This document shows, piece by piece, positions 8,459-15,526 of a stretch of DNA of 27,037 bases. The notes beneath the pieces are model-generated. The model was given only the letters and a program-made list of their open reading frames with translations, was not told where the DNA came from and did no database searches. The stretch comes from Butyricicoccus sp. (GTDB taxonomy: Bacteria; Bacillota; Clostridia; Oscillospirales; Butyricicoccaceae). Where the stretch lies: the NCBI GenBank assembly GCA_020025885.1, contig JAHHRJ010000030.1, positions 1-27,037 of the forward strand. The letters run 5' to 3'. The position numbers were made by a program, and so were the translations under genes. Positions within the stretch are counted from its first letter, which is position 1. Each line of letters starts with the position of its first letter.

Positions 8459-8560
8459 GAGGGAATAGTATCCAATGCGTTAAGGCAACACCGCACAATG
8501 TCATCTGCGGTGCTTTGCGAAAAATTCGTTAATTTCTCTTTTTTCGATGTTGCAAAAAAC
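8459..8560. repeat. Second, diverged copy of the repeat
   Basis: GGGAATAGTATCCAATGCGTTAA mirrors the GGGAACGGCATCCACTGCGTTAA core of the preceding copy at 8336. GCGAAAAATTCGTTAATTTCTC mirrors that copy's right end. The centre differs and carries the hairpin GCACCGCAGA/ACCGCAC. From 8561 to 8690 I see no supported gene. Confidence 0.55.
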
Positions 8561-8695
8561 TCTCCATGCGTGCATTATCATAACAGCAATGTGTTTTCCC
8601 CATGCTTTCAGGGCTTATCGACCAGCTTTCCTGAAGAACTTCTGGATGAGGTTGCCAGCAAACAACAGGAGCATGAGGTTTCATAACAGGAAAAC

Positions 8696-8723
8696 GGGCG
8701 GCTGTGCCGAAACACAGCCGCCC
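8696..8723 (-). terminator. Strong GC-rich hairpin near the right end of the block
   Basis: GGGCGGCTGTG (8696-8706) pairs perfectly with CACAGCCGCCC (8713-8723) around a 6-nt loop. On the minus strand it is followed by GTTTTCC, a short T run. It could stop readthrough from the secG operon into the regulator genes. Confidence 0.5.
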
Positions 8724-8763
8724 TCCACAGGAACAAATCTTAAATTGACAGGGGTTTAGCAAA

Positions 8764-8801
8764 TGTTCCTATGGAACGCCGCAGAAGGTTGGTCTTTTTT
8801 A
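8764..8801. repeat. Right arm of inverted repeat bounding the 7.5-kb block
   Basis: GGTTGGTCTTTTTTA at 8787-8801 is the exact reverse complement of 1300-1314. It includes the last bases of the minus-strand gene that follows. The flanking TGTTCCTATGGAACGCC (8764-8780) is a diverged match to the left arm. It reads like the 3' half of a terminator stem plus T run for the plus strand. Confidence 0.8.
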
Positions 8802-9029
8802 TGAACGAATAGATGCACCGACAATGCAAGCAGAAACTAAGAAAATTCCTGCCAGAGTAGCAGAGATCATAGCTTGTCGGTGACATTTTTTTGCCATAGG
8901 TGAATCTTTCCCAAGGGCTGCGGATTCACTGTTTGGACCTGTCAAATGTCCATACTTAATCTGCAAAAATAGGGTGATTGCGGCACTCACCGCAAAAGCG
9001 GCGAATAATATAGCTAGGATCAGCTTCAT
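8799..9029 (-). CDS. Small two-helix membrane protein, unknown function
   Basis: A 76-residue protein with two hydrophobic segments (about 2-24 and 52-73) around a short polar loop containing two cysteines-poor, lysine-rich stretches. I do not recognise the family. Its ATG shares a base with the secG stop codon (TAATG), so it is translated by coupling to secG; no separate ribosome site is seen. Its stop codon TAA lies inside the right arm of the inverted repeat. Position after secG hints at an envelope role, but nothing in the sequence shows one. Confidence 0.7.
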   Translation of the reverse strand: MKLILAILFAAFAVSAAITLFLQIKYGHLTGPNSESAALGKDSPMAKKCHRQAMISATLAGIFLVSACIVGASIRS

Positions 9030-9268
9030 TACTGAATGCAGTTCATAACAACAGCAATGACAACAAAGATGATGCCCATTACTGTGGTCAGGCGAGACAG
9101 CGTGCGCTGCATGTTGCTAGCCTTAGACTGACCAAAGAAAGTATCTGCGCCGCCGGAGATGGAACCGGACAGACCCTGACGTGCGCCCTGCTGAAGCAGA
9201 ACAACAATGGTCAGGAATACGCAGGCGATGACTTCCACAATGGAAAGGGCGAGTTTTACGGTGCTCAT
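9029..9268 (-). CDS. secG: Preprotein translocase subunit SecG
   Basis: A 79-residue protein, the usual size for Gram-positive SecG. Two membrane helices (about 5-25 and 60-76) flank the conserved LLQQGARQGLSGSISGGADTF segment, the family hallmark. SecG joins SecY and SecE in the export channel and helps SecA-driven translocation. ATG 9268 is chosen since GGAGG lies 7 nt upstream; an earlier in-frame ATG at 9319 has no ribosome site and would add 17 non-conserved residues. It is first in a two-gene operon. Confidence 0.95.
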   Translation of the reverse strand: MSTVKLALSIVEVIACVFLTIVVLLQQGARQGLSGSISGGADTFFGQSKASNMQRTLSRLTTVMGIIFVVIAVVMNCIQ

Positions 9269-9348
9269 GTTGATTCCTCCGAAAATCCAATTTGTGTATT
9301 CTATCCCTGAGATAAACACCCCACATGGGGCACAATTGCATATCTTAT

Positions 9349-9377
9349 ATCATAACATGATTATGTCATTTTTGCAA
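9349..9377 (-). promoter_or_regulatory. Sigma-A promoter of secG
   Basis: On the minus strand TTGCAA (9372-9377) and TATGAT (9349-9354) are spaced by 17 bp. The transcript would have a leader of about 75 nt, carrying a small CCCCACATGGGG hairpin at 9319-9330. Confidence 0.75.
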
Positions 9378-9444
9378 GTGCAAACGAGAAAAAACGACAT
9401 AATCCAAAGAAGATACCAGATTTGAGGATATAAAATTGCAGGGA

Positions 9445-9981
9445 TCAGAGGGAAGTGGGCATTGCTGCACGGAGCAGATCAGCCAGTGGTGCACCGGCGC
9501 GGTTGGATGTGATTTTTCCAGATGTCATATGGATGACGGAAAAACGGATCGAGGACCAGCCTGCCTGTGGCTTGTGATAGCTCACTTCACTTGCACGCCA
9601 GCGCAAACGAGCGAGCGCGGAAGCATCTGCGGATTGGCAGATCAAAATGATACTAATGAGCGTAAACTGGTGGGAGGGGTCCGGAGATACCAGTGTTTTT
9701 TGTACTTCTTGTGCATAACGCCACCAGTCGTCCAGTGCAGCACGGTCAAAATGCGGCACAGAAAATAATAAGCGGTGTTCATGGCTGTGGACAGGAGGAC
9801 CGCCGATCGGAATGACACCGAGCATTTTAGGCTCCATGTTGCTATCAAACTGTGCATGCAGAGCAGTCAAACGGTTAACCACGGATACATTGCGCTTGCT
9901 TTGAAAAAGAGGATCTAAATGCGCTTCGATGCTGTCACGCCATGCAGTAAAATAAGAGGGAAAGTTTTCTTGTTTGTTCAT
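9445..9981 (-). CDS. Conserved-looking protein of unknown function
   Basis: A 178-residue soluble protein that I do not recognise. It has no signal peptide or membrane helix. It contains a histidine-rich PPVHSHEHRL stretch near residue 65, a WWRYAQEVQ helix, and an IRFSVIHM strand near the end. The start codon lies 10 nt after the stop of the upstream nucleotidyltransferase gene, with a weak TGAG ribosome site, so it is probably coupled to that gene. Co-transcription is the only functional hint. Confidence 0.7.
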   Translation of the reverse strand: MNKQENFPSYFTAWRDSIEAHLDPLFQSKRNVSVVNRLTALHAQFDSNMEPKMLGVIPIGGPPVHSHEHRLLFSVPHFDRAALDDWWRYAQEVQKTLVSPDPSHQFTLISIILICQSADASALARLRWRASEVSYHKPQAGWSSIRFSVIHMTSGKITSNRAGAPLADLLRAAMPTSL

Positions 9982-9991
9982 AAAAAATGTC

Positions 9992-10900
9992 TCATAAATC
10001 AGATGGATATTCGCCCGCTTCTGTCATCCTGCGCAGGGTTTCTTGTACATTGGGCTTGTCTGCCTGATAGGTGACACCAAACCATTTTGAGTCTGTTGTC
10101 AGTACCTTGGCAGTTGCCTTGTCCTGAGTAATTAGTGTATCCACAGCAAAAGGCAAGTAAAATTCAGCCTTCATTGGATCTTGCGGCAGCTTCTCACGGA
10201 AGAAGTCATGCAGCTGTGTATCCAGCTCACGCAGGAAAGAAGGTGTGAAGCCCCAAAGATTCATGGAAACTGGAGTGCCCTGTGCGATCTCACCACCCTC
10301 TCCGTCGGTAAAGCGGATCACGCCGTCTGTGTCCTTTGCGATCTTGGTACGCTCAACGATATCGGACAAGAATCCGTCCGCATCCGTTGTACATACGCCG
10401 CGGGAAACTGTGCCGTTTTCAGTCAATGTGTTTTCGACTGCGTAACCAACCATGCAATAGTGGTACTTATCGTCATCTGCTGTATGCGCCAGAAAATCAT
10501 ACATCTTTGCAAAGGCATCTGCGCCGTAGAAATCATCAGCGTTGATGACAGCAAAAGGTGCATCGACAGTATCTTTGACACAATAGATCGCGTGTCCTGT
10601 GCCGAGCGGCTTTTCGCGTCCTTCTGGTGCAGAGAGATCTTTTGGAAGCGCAGAAAGCGTCTGATAAACATAATCTACCTGCATAAAACGGCGGGCTTTG
10701 TGACCGATCGCTTTTTCAAATGCTTCTTCCAGCTCCGGTTTGATGATAAAAACAGCGCGGCGGAAGCCGGCACGATATGCGTCATAAATAGAATAGTCCA
10801 GAATAATCTGTCCATTCGGTCCTAGTGGGTCAATTTGCTTGAGTCCACCATAACGGGAACCCATGCCAGCAGCCATGATAACCAAAATCGGCTGATTCAT
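9992..10900 (-). CDS. Sugar-phosphate nucleotidyltransferase family protein
   Basis: A 302-residue NTP-transferase fold. The nucleotide-binding signature is MAAGMGSRYGGLKQ at about residues 9-22; a metal-site segment INADDFYG follows near residue 110. It ends without a left-handed beta-helix, so it is a single-domain enzyme like UTP-glucose-1-phosphate uridylyltransferases or RmlA. The family transfers a nucleotidyl group onto a sugar 1-phosphate. Which sugar and NTP cannot be read from sequence. ATG 10900 has AAGGAG 8 nt upstream; upstream in-frame codons lie within the promoter region. First gene of a two-gene operon. Confidence 0.85.
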   Translation of the reverse strand: MNQPILVIMAAGMGSRYGGLKQIDPLGPNGQIILDYSIYDAYRAGFRRAVFIIKPELEEAFEKAIGHKARRFMQVDYVYQTLSALPKDLSAPEGREKPLGTGHAIYCVKDTVDAPFAVINADDFYGADAFAKMYDFLAHTADDDKYHYCMVGYAVENTLTENGTVSRGVCTTDADGFLSDIVERTKIAKDTDGVIRFTDGEGGEIAQGTPVSMNLWGFTPSFLRELDTQLHDFFREKLPQDPMKAEFYLPFAVDTLITQDKATAKVLTTDSKWFGVTYQADKPNVQETLRRMTEAGEYPSDL

Positions 10901-10955
10901 TTTTATATCTCCTTTCCAAATATGCGTTCTCACAATGTTATCAAAATGTACCTCT

Positions 10956-10984
10956 ATTATAACCGACAAGTGTCGTAGTGGCAA
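10956..10984 (-). promoter_or_regulatory. Sigma-A promoter with palindrome in the spacer
   Basis: On the minus strand TTGCCA (10979-10984) and TATAAT (10956-10961) have a 17-bp spacer. The spacer contains the palindrome CGACAAGTGTCG (10964-10975), a possible operator. Confidence 0.8.
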
Positions 10985-11086
10985 GAGTGGGGGTGGTAAA
11001 ATTGACAAATTATACTGCTGTAACATATGAAAAATTAAACAAGTTAGAAAAAATAAAATTTGTTAGACGCAGAACGCGCGAATACA

Positions 11087-11115
11087 TTGAAAAAAACCCG
11101 GTAAAATGATAAAAT
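11087..11115 (+). promoter_or_regulatory. Sigma-A promoter of pyk
   Basis: TTGAAA (11087-11092) and TAAAAT (11110-11115) with a 17-bp spacer lie 76 bp before the pyk start. A second TTGACA at 11002-11007 has only a poor -10 partner. Confidence 0.7.
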
Positions 11116-11191
11116 ATGTAAAGTTGAAAACAATGTAAAACAACAGCTTTCTGTCTATTTTGCTTAGTACGAAAAGAGAGGTAAATCTATT

Positions 11192-12664
11192 ATGATGCGC
11201 AGAACGAAAATCATTTGTACGCTTGGTCCTGCGACCGACGACAAGGAAGTCCTGAAGGACATGATGCGTGCGGGCATGAACGTTGCTCGTATGAACTTTA
11301 GCCATGGTTCCCATGAGGAGCACAAGGATCGTATGGATCTGGTCAAGGCATGCCGTGAAGAGCTTGGCCTGCCGATCGGTATCATGCTTGATACAAAGGG
11401 TCCGGAAATCCGTACAAAGACCTATAAGAATGGCAAGATCGAAATTCAGGACGGTCAGACCTTTACCCTGACCACACGTGACATTGAAGGCGATGAGAGC
11501 ATCGTTTCCATTACCTACGAAGGTCTGCCGAATGATGTACAGCAGGGTACCCGCATCCTGATTGATGACGGTCTGATCGCATTTGAGGTACAGGAAGTAA
11601 AGAACGGTACTGATATCGTTTGTAAGGCACTCAATGGCGGTCCGCTGTCGAACCGTAAGTCCATCAATGTACCGGGCATCAAGCTCAACATGCCTTTCGT
11701 TTCCGAAAAGGATCGCGCAGACATTATCTTTGGTCTGAGCCAGGATATCGACTTTATCGCAGCTTCCTTTACACGTACCCGTCAGGATATCCTTGATATC
11801 AAGGCAATCCTCAAGGAGTATGGCAAGGAAGATGTTCAAATCATCGCAAAGATCGAGAACATGGAAGGCGTAGACAATGTACGCGATATTCTGGAAGAGG
11901 CAACCGGCGTTATGGTAGCCCGCGGCGATCTCGGCGTAGAAGTACCATACTATGAGCTGCCAGAGATCCAGAAACACCTCATCAAGACCGCAATCTCTAT
12001 GGGCAAGCGCGTTGTAACTGCAACCCAGATGCTTGACTCCATGGCAAAGAACCCACGTGCAACCCGTGCAGAAGTATCTGACGTTGCAAATGCTGTATTT
12101 GATGGCACATCTGCAATCATGCTGTCTGGTGAGACCTCTGTTGGTAAGTATCCGGTCGAGACCGTTCGCACCATGTCCCTCATCGCATCCAATGCAGAGG
12201 CTAAGATCCATTATGATCGCCGCCGCGTGACTCGTGACGAGTTCACAGGTATGGATATGAAGGGTGACAAGAAGACCAATGCGATCGCACATGCAACCTG
12301 CACCACTTCCGCAGATCTGGGCGCAAAGTGCATTGTTGCAGTTACCCGCTCTGGCTCCACTGCTTATGCAGTATCTTCTTTCCGTCCGGGCACTCTGATC
12401 GTTGGTGCAACCTACGACGAAAAGACCTTCCATCGCATGACCATGTCTTGGGGCGTTCTGCCAGCTCTCATTAAGGAAGTTGGCTCTGGTACTGAGCTGT
12501 ATACACAGGCGGTGCATGCAGCAGTTAACGCTTGCGATGTAAAGCCGGGCGATATCATCAGTGTAACTGCTGGTATGCCAGTTGGTCATGTGTACTATAC
12601 CAATACGCTGCGCGTGATCGAAGTAACGCAGGCTTACATCGATATGGCGTTCGAGGACGAATAA
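11192..12664 (+). CDS. pyk: Pyruvate kinase
   Basis: A 490-residue pyruvate kinase converting phosphoenolpyruvate and ADP to pyruvate and ATP at the end of glycolysis. Catalytic residues are present: K220 and E222 in the IIAKIENMEGVDN signature, and D246 in VARGDLG. The N-terminal TKIICTLGPAT and SRMNFSHG-like segment (VARMNFSHG) are intact. There is no extra C-terminal PEP-utilising domain, unlike the Bacillus enzyme. AGAGAGG lies about 10 nt before ATG 11192; ATG 11195 is an equally readable alternative. Codon use is strongly biased, as for a highly expressed gene. The LCP gene starts directly after its stop. Confidence 0.98.
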   Translation: MMRRTKIICTLGPATDDKEVLKDMMRAGMNVARMNFSHGSHEEHKDRMDLVKACREELGLPIGIMLDTKGPEIRTKTYKNGKIEIQDGQTFTLTTRDIEGDESIVSITYEGLPNDVQQGTRILIDDGLIAFEVQEVKNGTDIVCKALNGGPLSNRKSINVPGIKLNMPFVSEKDRADIIFGLSQDIDFIAASFTRTRQDILDIKAILKEYGKEDVQIIAKIENMEGVDNVRDILEEATGVMVARGDLGVEVPYYELPEIQKHLIKTAISMGKRVVTATQMLDSMAKNPRATRAEVSDVANAVFDGTSAIMLSGETSVGKYPVETVRTMSLIASNAEAKIHYDRRRVTRDEFTGMDMKGDKKTNAIAHATCTTSADLGAKCIVAVTRSGSTAYAVSSFRPGTLIVGATYDEKTFHRMTMSWGVLPALIKEVGSGTELYTQAVHAAVNACDVKPGDIISVTAGMPVGHVYYTNTLRVIEVTQAYIDMAFEDE

Positions 12665-13633
12665 TTGAGCATTCGGCGACTGCTCCGTGTCATATGGCGA
12701 TGCCTGCTTCTGGTCATACTCGTCATATTGATTGCTGGCGGCTGGTTCGCATTTCGATTCTTTTCGGACAACAGCTACCAGCGGGATACAGAGTCGCTTC
12801 AAGGAGCAGACCTTGCAGTTCAGGAAAAAGCGGACAGCAGTGTTACAAACATTGCACTGTTTGGCGTGGATGCGGACCATGATGGAACGCGCCGCGCCGA
12901 CTGCATTATGGTGCTGTCGCTTGACCGCGCAGATGGAGAAGTCAAAGTCACTTCTCTCATGCGAGACTCCAAGGTGCAAATCGACGGACATGGCACAGGT
13001 AAACTTAACCATGCATATAGCTATGGCGGTCCTGCGCTTGCCATCCGTACGATCAACCAGAATTTTGATCTCAATATTGAACACTACGCGCAGGTCGATT
13101 TTTCACAGATGGCAAATCTGATCGGCGCATTGGGCGGTGTTGTGATCGATGTCAAAGAAAAAGAGCTTCGGGAACTGAATAAGTTTATTGGGGAATACTG
13201 CCGCGCTGCCAAAGTACCGAACTGTCCTGTTGAAAAGGCTGGGGTACAGACGCTCAATGGCATTCAGGCAATGAGTTATGGACGCATCCGCAAGGGTGGG
13301 ATAGGCGATGACTGGGGGCGCGTAGAACGGCAGGCAGTGGTGCTGGAGGCAATGTTCCAGCGTGTGCAGGGGATGTCCTTGCAAGAGCTGGCAGATCTTG
13401 CACCCAAAATGCTGAAATACGTCACATCCGATCTATCCATACTCGAAATCACAAGACTTGCAGCAGGCTTGCTGCGGCATGGAATGCCGAAGATCGATCA
13501 TGGAAGAGTTCCGGCGGATGGAACTTGGGATTATGGCGGAAAAAGTCAGCAGTATATTGTCTTTGATCTGGAGAAGGCGTCTGCTCACCTAAATGATTAT
13601 ATTTACAAGGATGTTCCGCTCAGCGGTTCATAA
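12665..13633 (+). CDS. LytR-CpsA-Psr family cell-wall glycopolymer ligase
   Basis: A 322-residue membrane-anchored LCP protein. Residues 11-32 form a membrane helix; the rest is extracellular. Family features are the TNIALFGVD strand, the RRADCIMVLSLD motif with its paired arginines and aspartate, SLMRDSKV, KLNHAYSYGG, and the YGRIRK segment with later R and D residues that bind pyrophosphate lipids. LCP enzymes attach teichoic-acid or capsule chains to peptidoglycan. The start is TTG 12665, immediately after the pyk stop, with GAGG 9 nt upstream inside pyk. Placement behind pyk is unusual and suggests co-expression with glycolysis. A terminator follows at once. Confidence 0.92.
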   Translation: MSIRRLLRVIWRCLLLVILVILIAGGWFAFRFFSDNSYQRDTESLQGADLAVQEKADSSVTNIALFGVDADHDGTRRADCIMVLSLDRADGEVKVTSLMRDSKVQIDGHGTGKLNHAYSYGGPALAIRTINQNFDLNIEHYAQVDFSQMANLIGALGGVVIDVKEKELRELNKFIGEYCRAAKVPNCPVEKAGVQTLNGIQAMSYGRIRKGGIGDDWGRVERQAVVLEAMFQRVQGMSLQELADLAPKMLKYVTSDLSILEITRLAAGLLRHGMPKIDHGRVPADGTWDYGGKSQQYIVFDLEKASAHLNDYIYKDVPLSGS

Positions 13634-13635
13634 AG

Positions 13636-13664
13636 AAAAACGGACGCGTATGCGTCCGTTTTTT
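13636..13664. terminator. Bidirectional terminator
   Basis: CGGACGC (13641-13647) pairs with GCGTCCG (13652-13658), flanked by A run and T run. It serves the pyk-LCP operon and the convergent gene at 13676. Confidence 0.92.
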
Positions 13665-13675
13665 CATGGAGTATT

Positions 13676-14092
13676 TTATTGTGAGCAGGTTTCAGGTCCT
13701 TGTTCCCGTGACTCTCGCAGCCAGCGGTAAAAGGTAGATACAGAGACATGCAGGCGCTGCGCAGCTTCCTCAGCGGAGATGTCGTGTTTTTCATAAAGCC
13801 CACGGATCTTATTAAAACGCTTATCCGAGCGTTTTTTGCTGGGGCGTCCTAGGCTGACACCACGGCGCTGTGCTTCCTCTCTGCCAGCTTGCTGGCGTTC
13901 GTATAACTCATTCTGTGCCTGTGTGCTGACTTCGCTGAGTGTCTCTTCCACAAGTGAACAGATTAGTTCTCGCAGCGTTCCAGAACCGGTTGGCTGATCG
14001 AGTGTCTCTGGCGGTATATCGAGTGCAGCTAGCCGTGTGCGCAGGATATCATCGATCTTGTCCCGCCCCAGTCGTTTGTATCCTGGCATCAT
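13676..14092 (-). CDS. HTH protein resembling a serine-resolvase tail, no catalytic domain
   Basis: A 138-residue protein. Residues 68-130 match the C-terminal part of Tn3-type resolvases: GREEAQRRGVSLGRP, then a Hin-like helix-turn-helix with ISAEEAAQRLHVSVSTFYRWL. The N-terminal 65 residues are not a resolvase catalytic domain and contain no active-site serine motif, so this is not a recombinase. It most likely binds DNA as a regulator or a domesticated remnant. A GGGGG ribosome site precedes ATG 14092, with a second ATG directly after. It has its own promoter in the 91-bp gap upstream. Confidence 0.8.
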   Translation of the reverse strand: MMPGYKRLGRDKIDDILRTRLAALDIPPETLDQPTGSGTLRELICSLVEETLSEVSTQAQNELYERQQAGREEAQRRGVSLGRPSKKRSDKRFNKIRGLYEKHDISAEEAAQRLHVSVSTFYRWLRESREQGPETCSQ

Positions 14093-14143
14093 GTGGTATC
14101 CCCCTTATTGCCTGATGATATAAAGTGTCATGAAATATATCTT

Positions 14144-14172
14144 ATTTTATACCAAATCGGCGTGGGAGACAA
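14144..14172 (-). promoter_or_regulatory. Sigma-A promoter of the resolvase-tail gene
   Basis: Minus-strand TTGTCT (14167-14172) and TAAAAT (14144-14149), 17-bp spacer, about 52 bp before the start codon. Confidence 0.65.
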
Positions 14173-14183
14173 GCGGTAAAAAT

Positions 14184-14999
14184 TTAGTTGTCTTTTGCAG
14201 CTGCAATTAAATAGCGGTAAACTTGTGGCTTGAATTGTTCATAAAGCCCAAGCTGGGTGTATAAATCCCGATAGAATTCAAAAAGTTCCAGTTTCGTTGT
14301 AACGGTGCACCCAAGAGATAAGGCGCTGGTCAGGCTCTTATCGCGTTTGCGGTAATAATAAATCGGGGTTTGCAGCGCACAGAATGTGTTTGCATAGCGG
14401 AAGTATTCCAGATTAAACTGAAAATCTTCGCTCCATTGTAGGGATTCATTGCACCGAATGCCATGCTGCATAATGAGGTCGTGCCGATATAATTTATTCC
14501 ACATGACACCGTAATAAAAGCTGGCAGGCTCATCGAGGAGCTGGCGTGCAAATAAGCGCTGATCCATGACACGGGTAGTCTGTAAAAAACCGTAGACCGA
14601 TGTTTTATCCTCAGTCACACGGCAGAAATGAGAGATCACCAAATCGGCATTGGTTTCTTCTGCACGCTCGACGAGAAGGCGGGTCGCGTTTGCGTCTAAC
14701 CAGTCGTCACTATCCAAGAATTGCAGATACGTTCCGTGTGCACGTTCAATGGCAAGATTGCGGGTCGCTGAGACACCACTGTTTTCTTTATCGATCACAC
14801 AGAAGCGTGGGTCGCGTTTGGCGTACATTTCGCAGATGGTAAGGCTTGCATCGCTGCTTCCATCGTTGACCAAAAGCACCTCAATGTTTTGATAGCGCTG
14901 ACGGCGTACACTTTCGATACAGGTCGCAAGATCTGGGGCGGCATTGTAGACTGGTATAATAATACTGACCAGTGGATTTGATTCGTTCAGAACAGACAT
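14184..14999 (-). CDS. Family 2 glycosyltransferase
   Basis: A 271-residue GT-A enzyme. It opens with VSIIIPVYN, followed by VLLVNDGSSD and the FLDSDDW metal/nucleotide-binding DxD-type motif near residue 95. The SEDFQFNLEYF segment near residue 190 is the usual acceptor-site region. The family adds sugars from nucleotide-sugars to surface glycans. It is shorter than many relatives (about 320 residues) and ends without membrane helices. AAGGAG abuts ATG 14999 with no spacing, so initiation is poor or starts elsewhere; no other in-frame ATG is near. The sugar is unknown. Confidence 0.88.
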   Translation of the reverse strand: MSVLNESNPLVSIIIPVYNAAPDLATCIESVRRQRYQNIEVLLVNDGSSDASLTICEMYAKRDPRFCVIDKENSGVSATRNLAIERAHGTYLQFLDSDDWLDANATRLLVERAEETNADLVISHFCRVTEDKTSVYGFLQTTRVMDQRLFARQLLDEPASFYYGVMWNKLYRHDLIMQHGIRCNESLQWSEDFQFNLEYFRYANTFCALQTPIYYYRKRDKSLTSALSLGCTVTTKLELFEFYRDLYTQLGLYEQFKPQVYRYLIAAAKDN

Positions 15000-15029
15000 C
15001 TCCTTTTATATCGGGTGATTTTATTACTT

Positions 15030-15059
15030 AGTATATCATTTTCTATAAATACATGCCAT
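15030..15059 (-). promoter_or_regulatory. Possible promoter of the glycosyltransferase gene
   Basis: Minus-strand ATGGCA (15054-15059) and TATACT (15030-15035), 18-bp spacer. The -35 is weak. Confidence 0.4.
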
Positions 15060-15124
15060 AAAAAATAAAATACACACAAAAATAATTTCAGCTTGTCGAA
15101 AAAGTCTTTTCACTGTTTTGTCTC

Positions 15125-15235
15125 TAAGGCTGTGACCAGCTTACTGGTCAAATCGCTCAAGGCGGAGCGGATTTGCTCTGTATCTAGGGGGACTGAGCTC
15201 CTCTGGAAAGACTGTCCAAGATCTTCGATAGTCTC
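15125..15235 (+). repeat. 111-bp structured repeat, copy A
   Basis: This matches the reverse complement of 15869-15979 without gaps, with about a dozen mismatches by eye. It contains a GACCAGCTTACTGGTC hairpin near its start and an invariant core GATTTGCTCTGTATCTAGG. A 61-codon frame runs through it but has no ribosome site. The rest of the 15000-15520 gap holds the glycosyltransferase promoter, a palindrome, and the ptsH promoter. Confidence 0.85.
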
Positions 15236-15349
15236 AAAAATAATTTGTTTTTATGCTGCTGGAGAGAGACTTTTTTAATCCAGTGCACAAGCTTTTTTCA
15301 TCTCTGGGCATTCTGTTTGCGGTATGATCTTGTGTGTCGAAAATCTTTT

Positions 15350-15373
15350 AATGTGTGTTGATTTTCACACATT
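15350..15373. promoter_or_regulatory. Palindrome upstream of ptsH, possible operator
   Basis: AATGTGTG (15350-15357) and CACACATT (15366-15373) form a perfect 8-bp inverted repeat with an 8-nt centre. An overlapping CACAC/GTGTG repeat continues to about 15381. It lies about 75 bp above the ptsH promoter. Confidence 0.35.
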
Positions 15374-15448
15374 ATAGTGTGTTTTATTGCAAGTATTTCT
15401 ATAAAATGGATAAAATAAAAAATATTGTGAAAAAATATACAATCGGGA

Positions 15449-15477
15449 TTGACGGAACCTTTATTAGAGATTAAAAT
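15449..15477 (+). promoter_or_regulatory. Sigma-A promoter of ptsH
   Basis: TTGACG (15449-15454) and TAAAAT (15472-15477), 17-bp spacer, 49 bp before the start codon. Confidence 0.8.
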
Positions 15478-15526
15478 AGGTGTATAGACCGATTATTGAA
15501 TACCATGAAAGAGAGGCAATTTGGCT

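Noticed and set aside
8321..8686. 121-codon frame in the 8.3-8.7 kb repeat region
   Set aside because: Most of it is MITE-like repeat. Only its last 20 or so residues look protein-like, too little to support a gene.
11063..13084. 673-codon open frame on the minus strand opposite pyruvate kinase
   Set aside because: It is antisense to a clear pyruvate kinase and LCP gene; strong codon bias in pyk removes stops from that frame. The translation is rich in Cys and His and resembles no protein.
15093..15278. 61-codon frame in repeat copy A
   Set aside because: Lies within a non-coding structured repeat, without a ribosome site.
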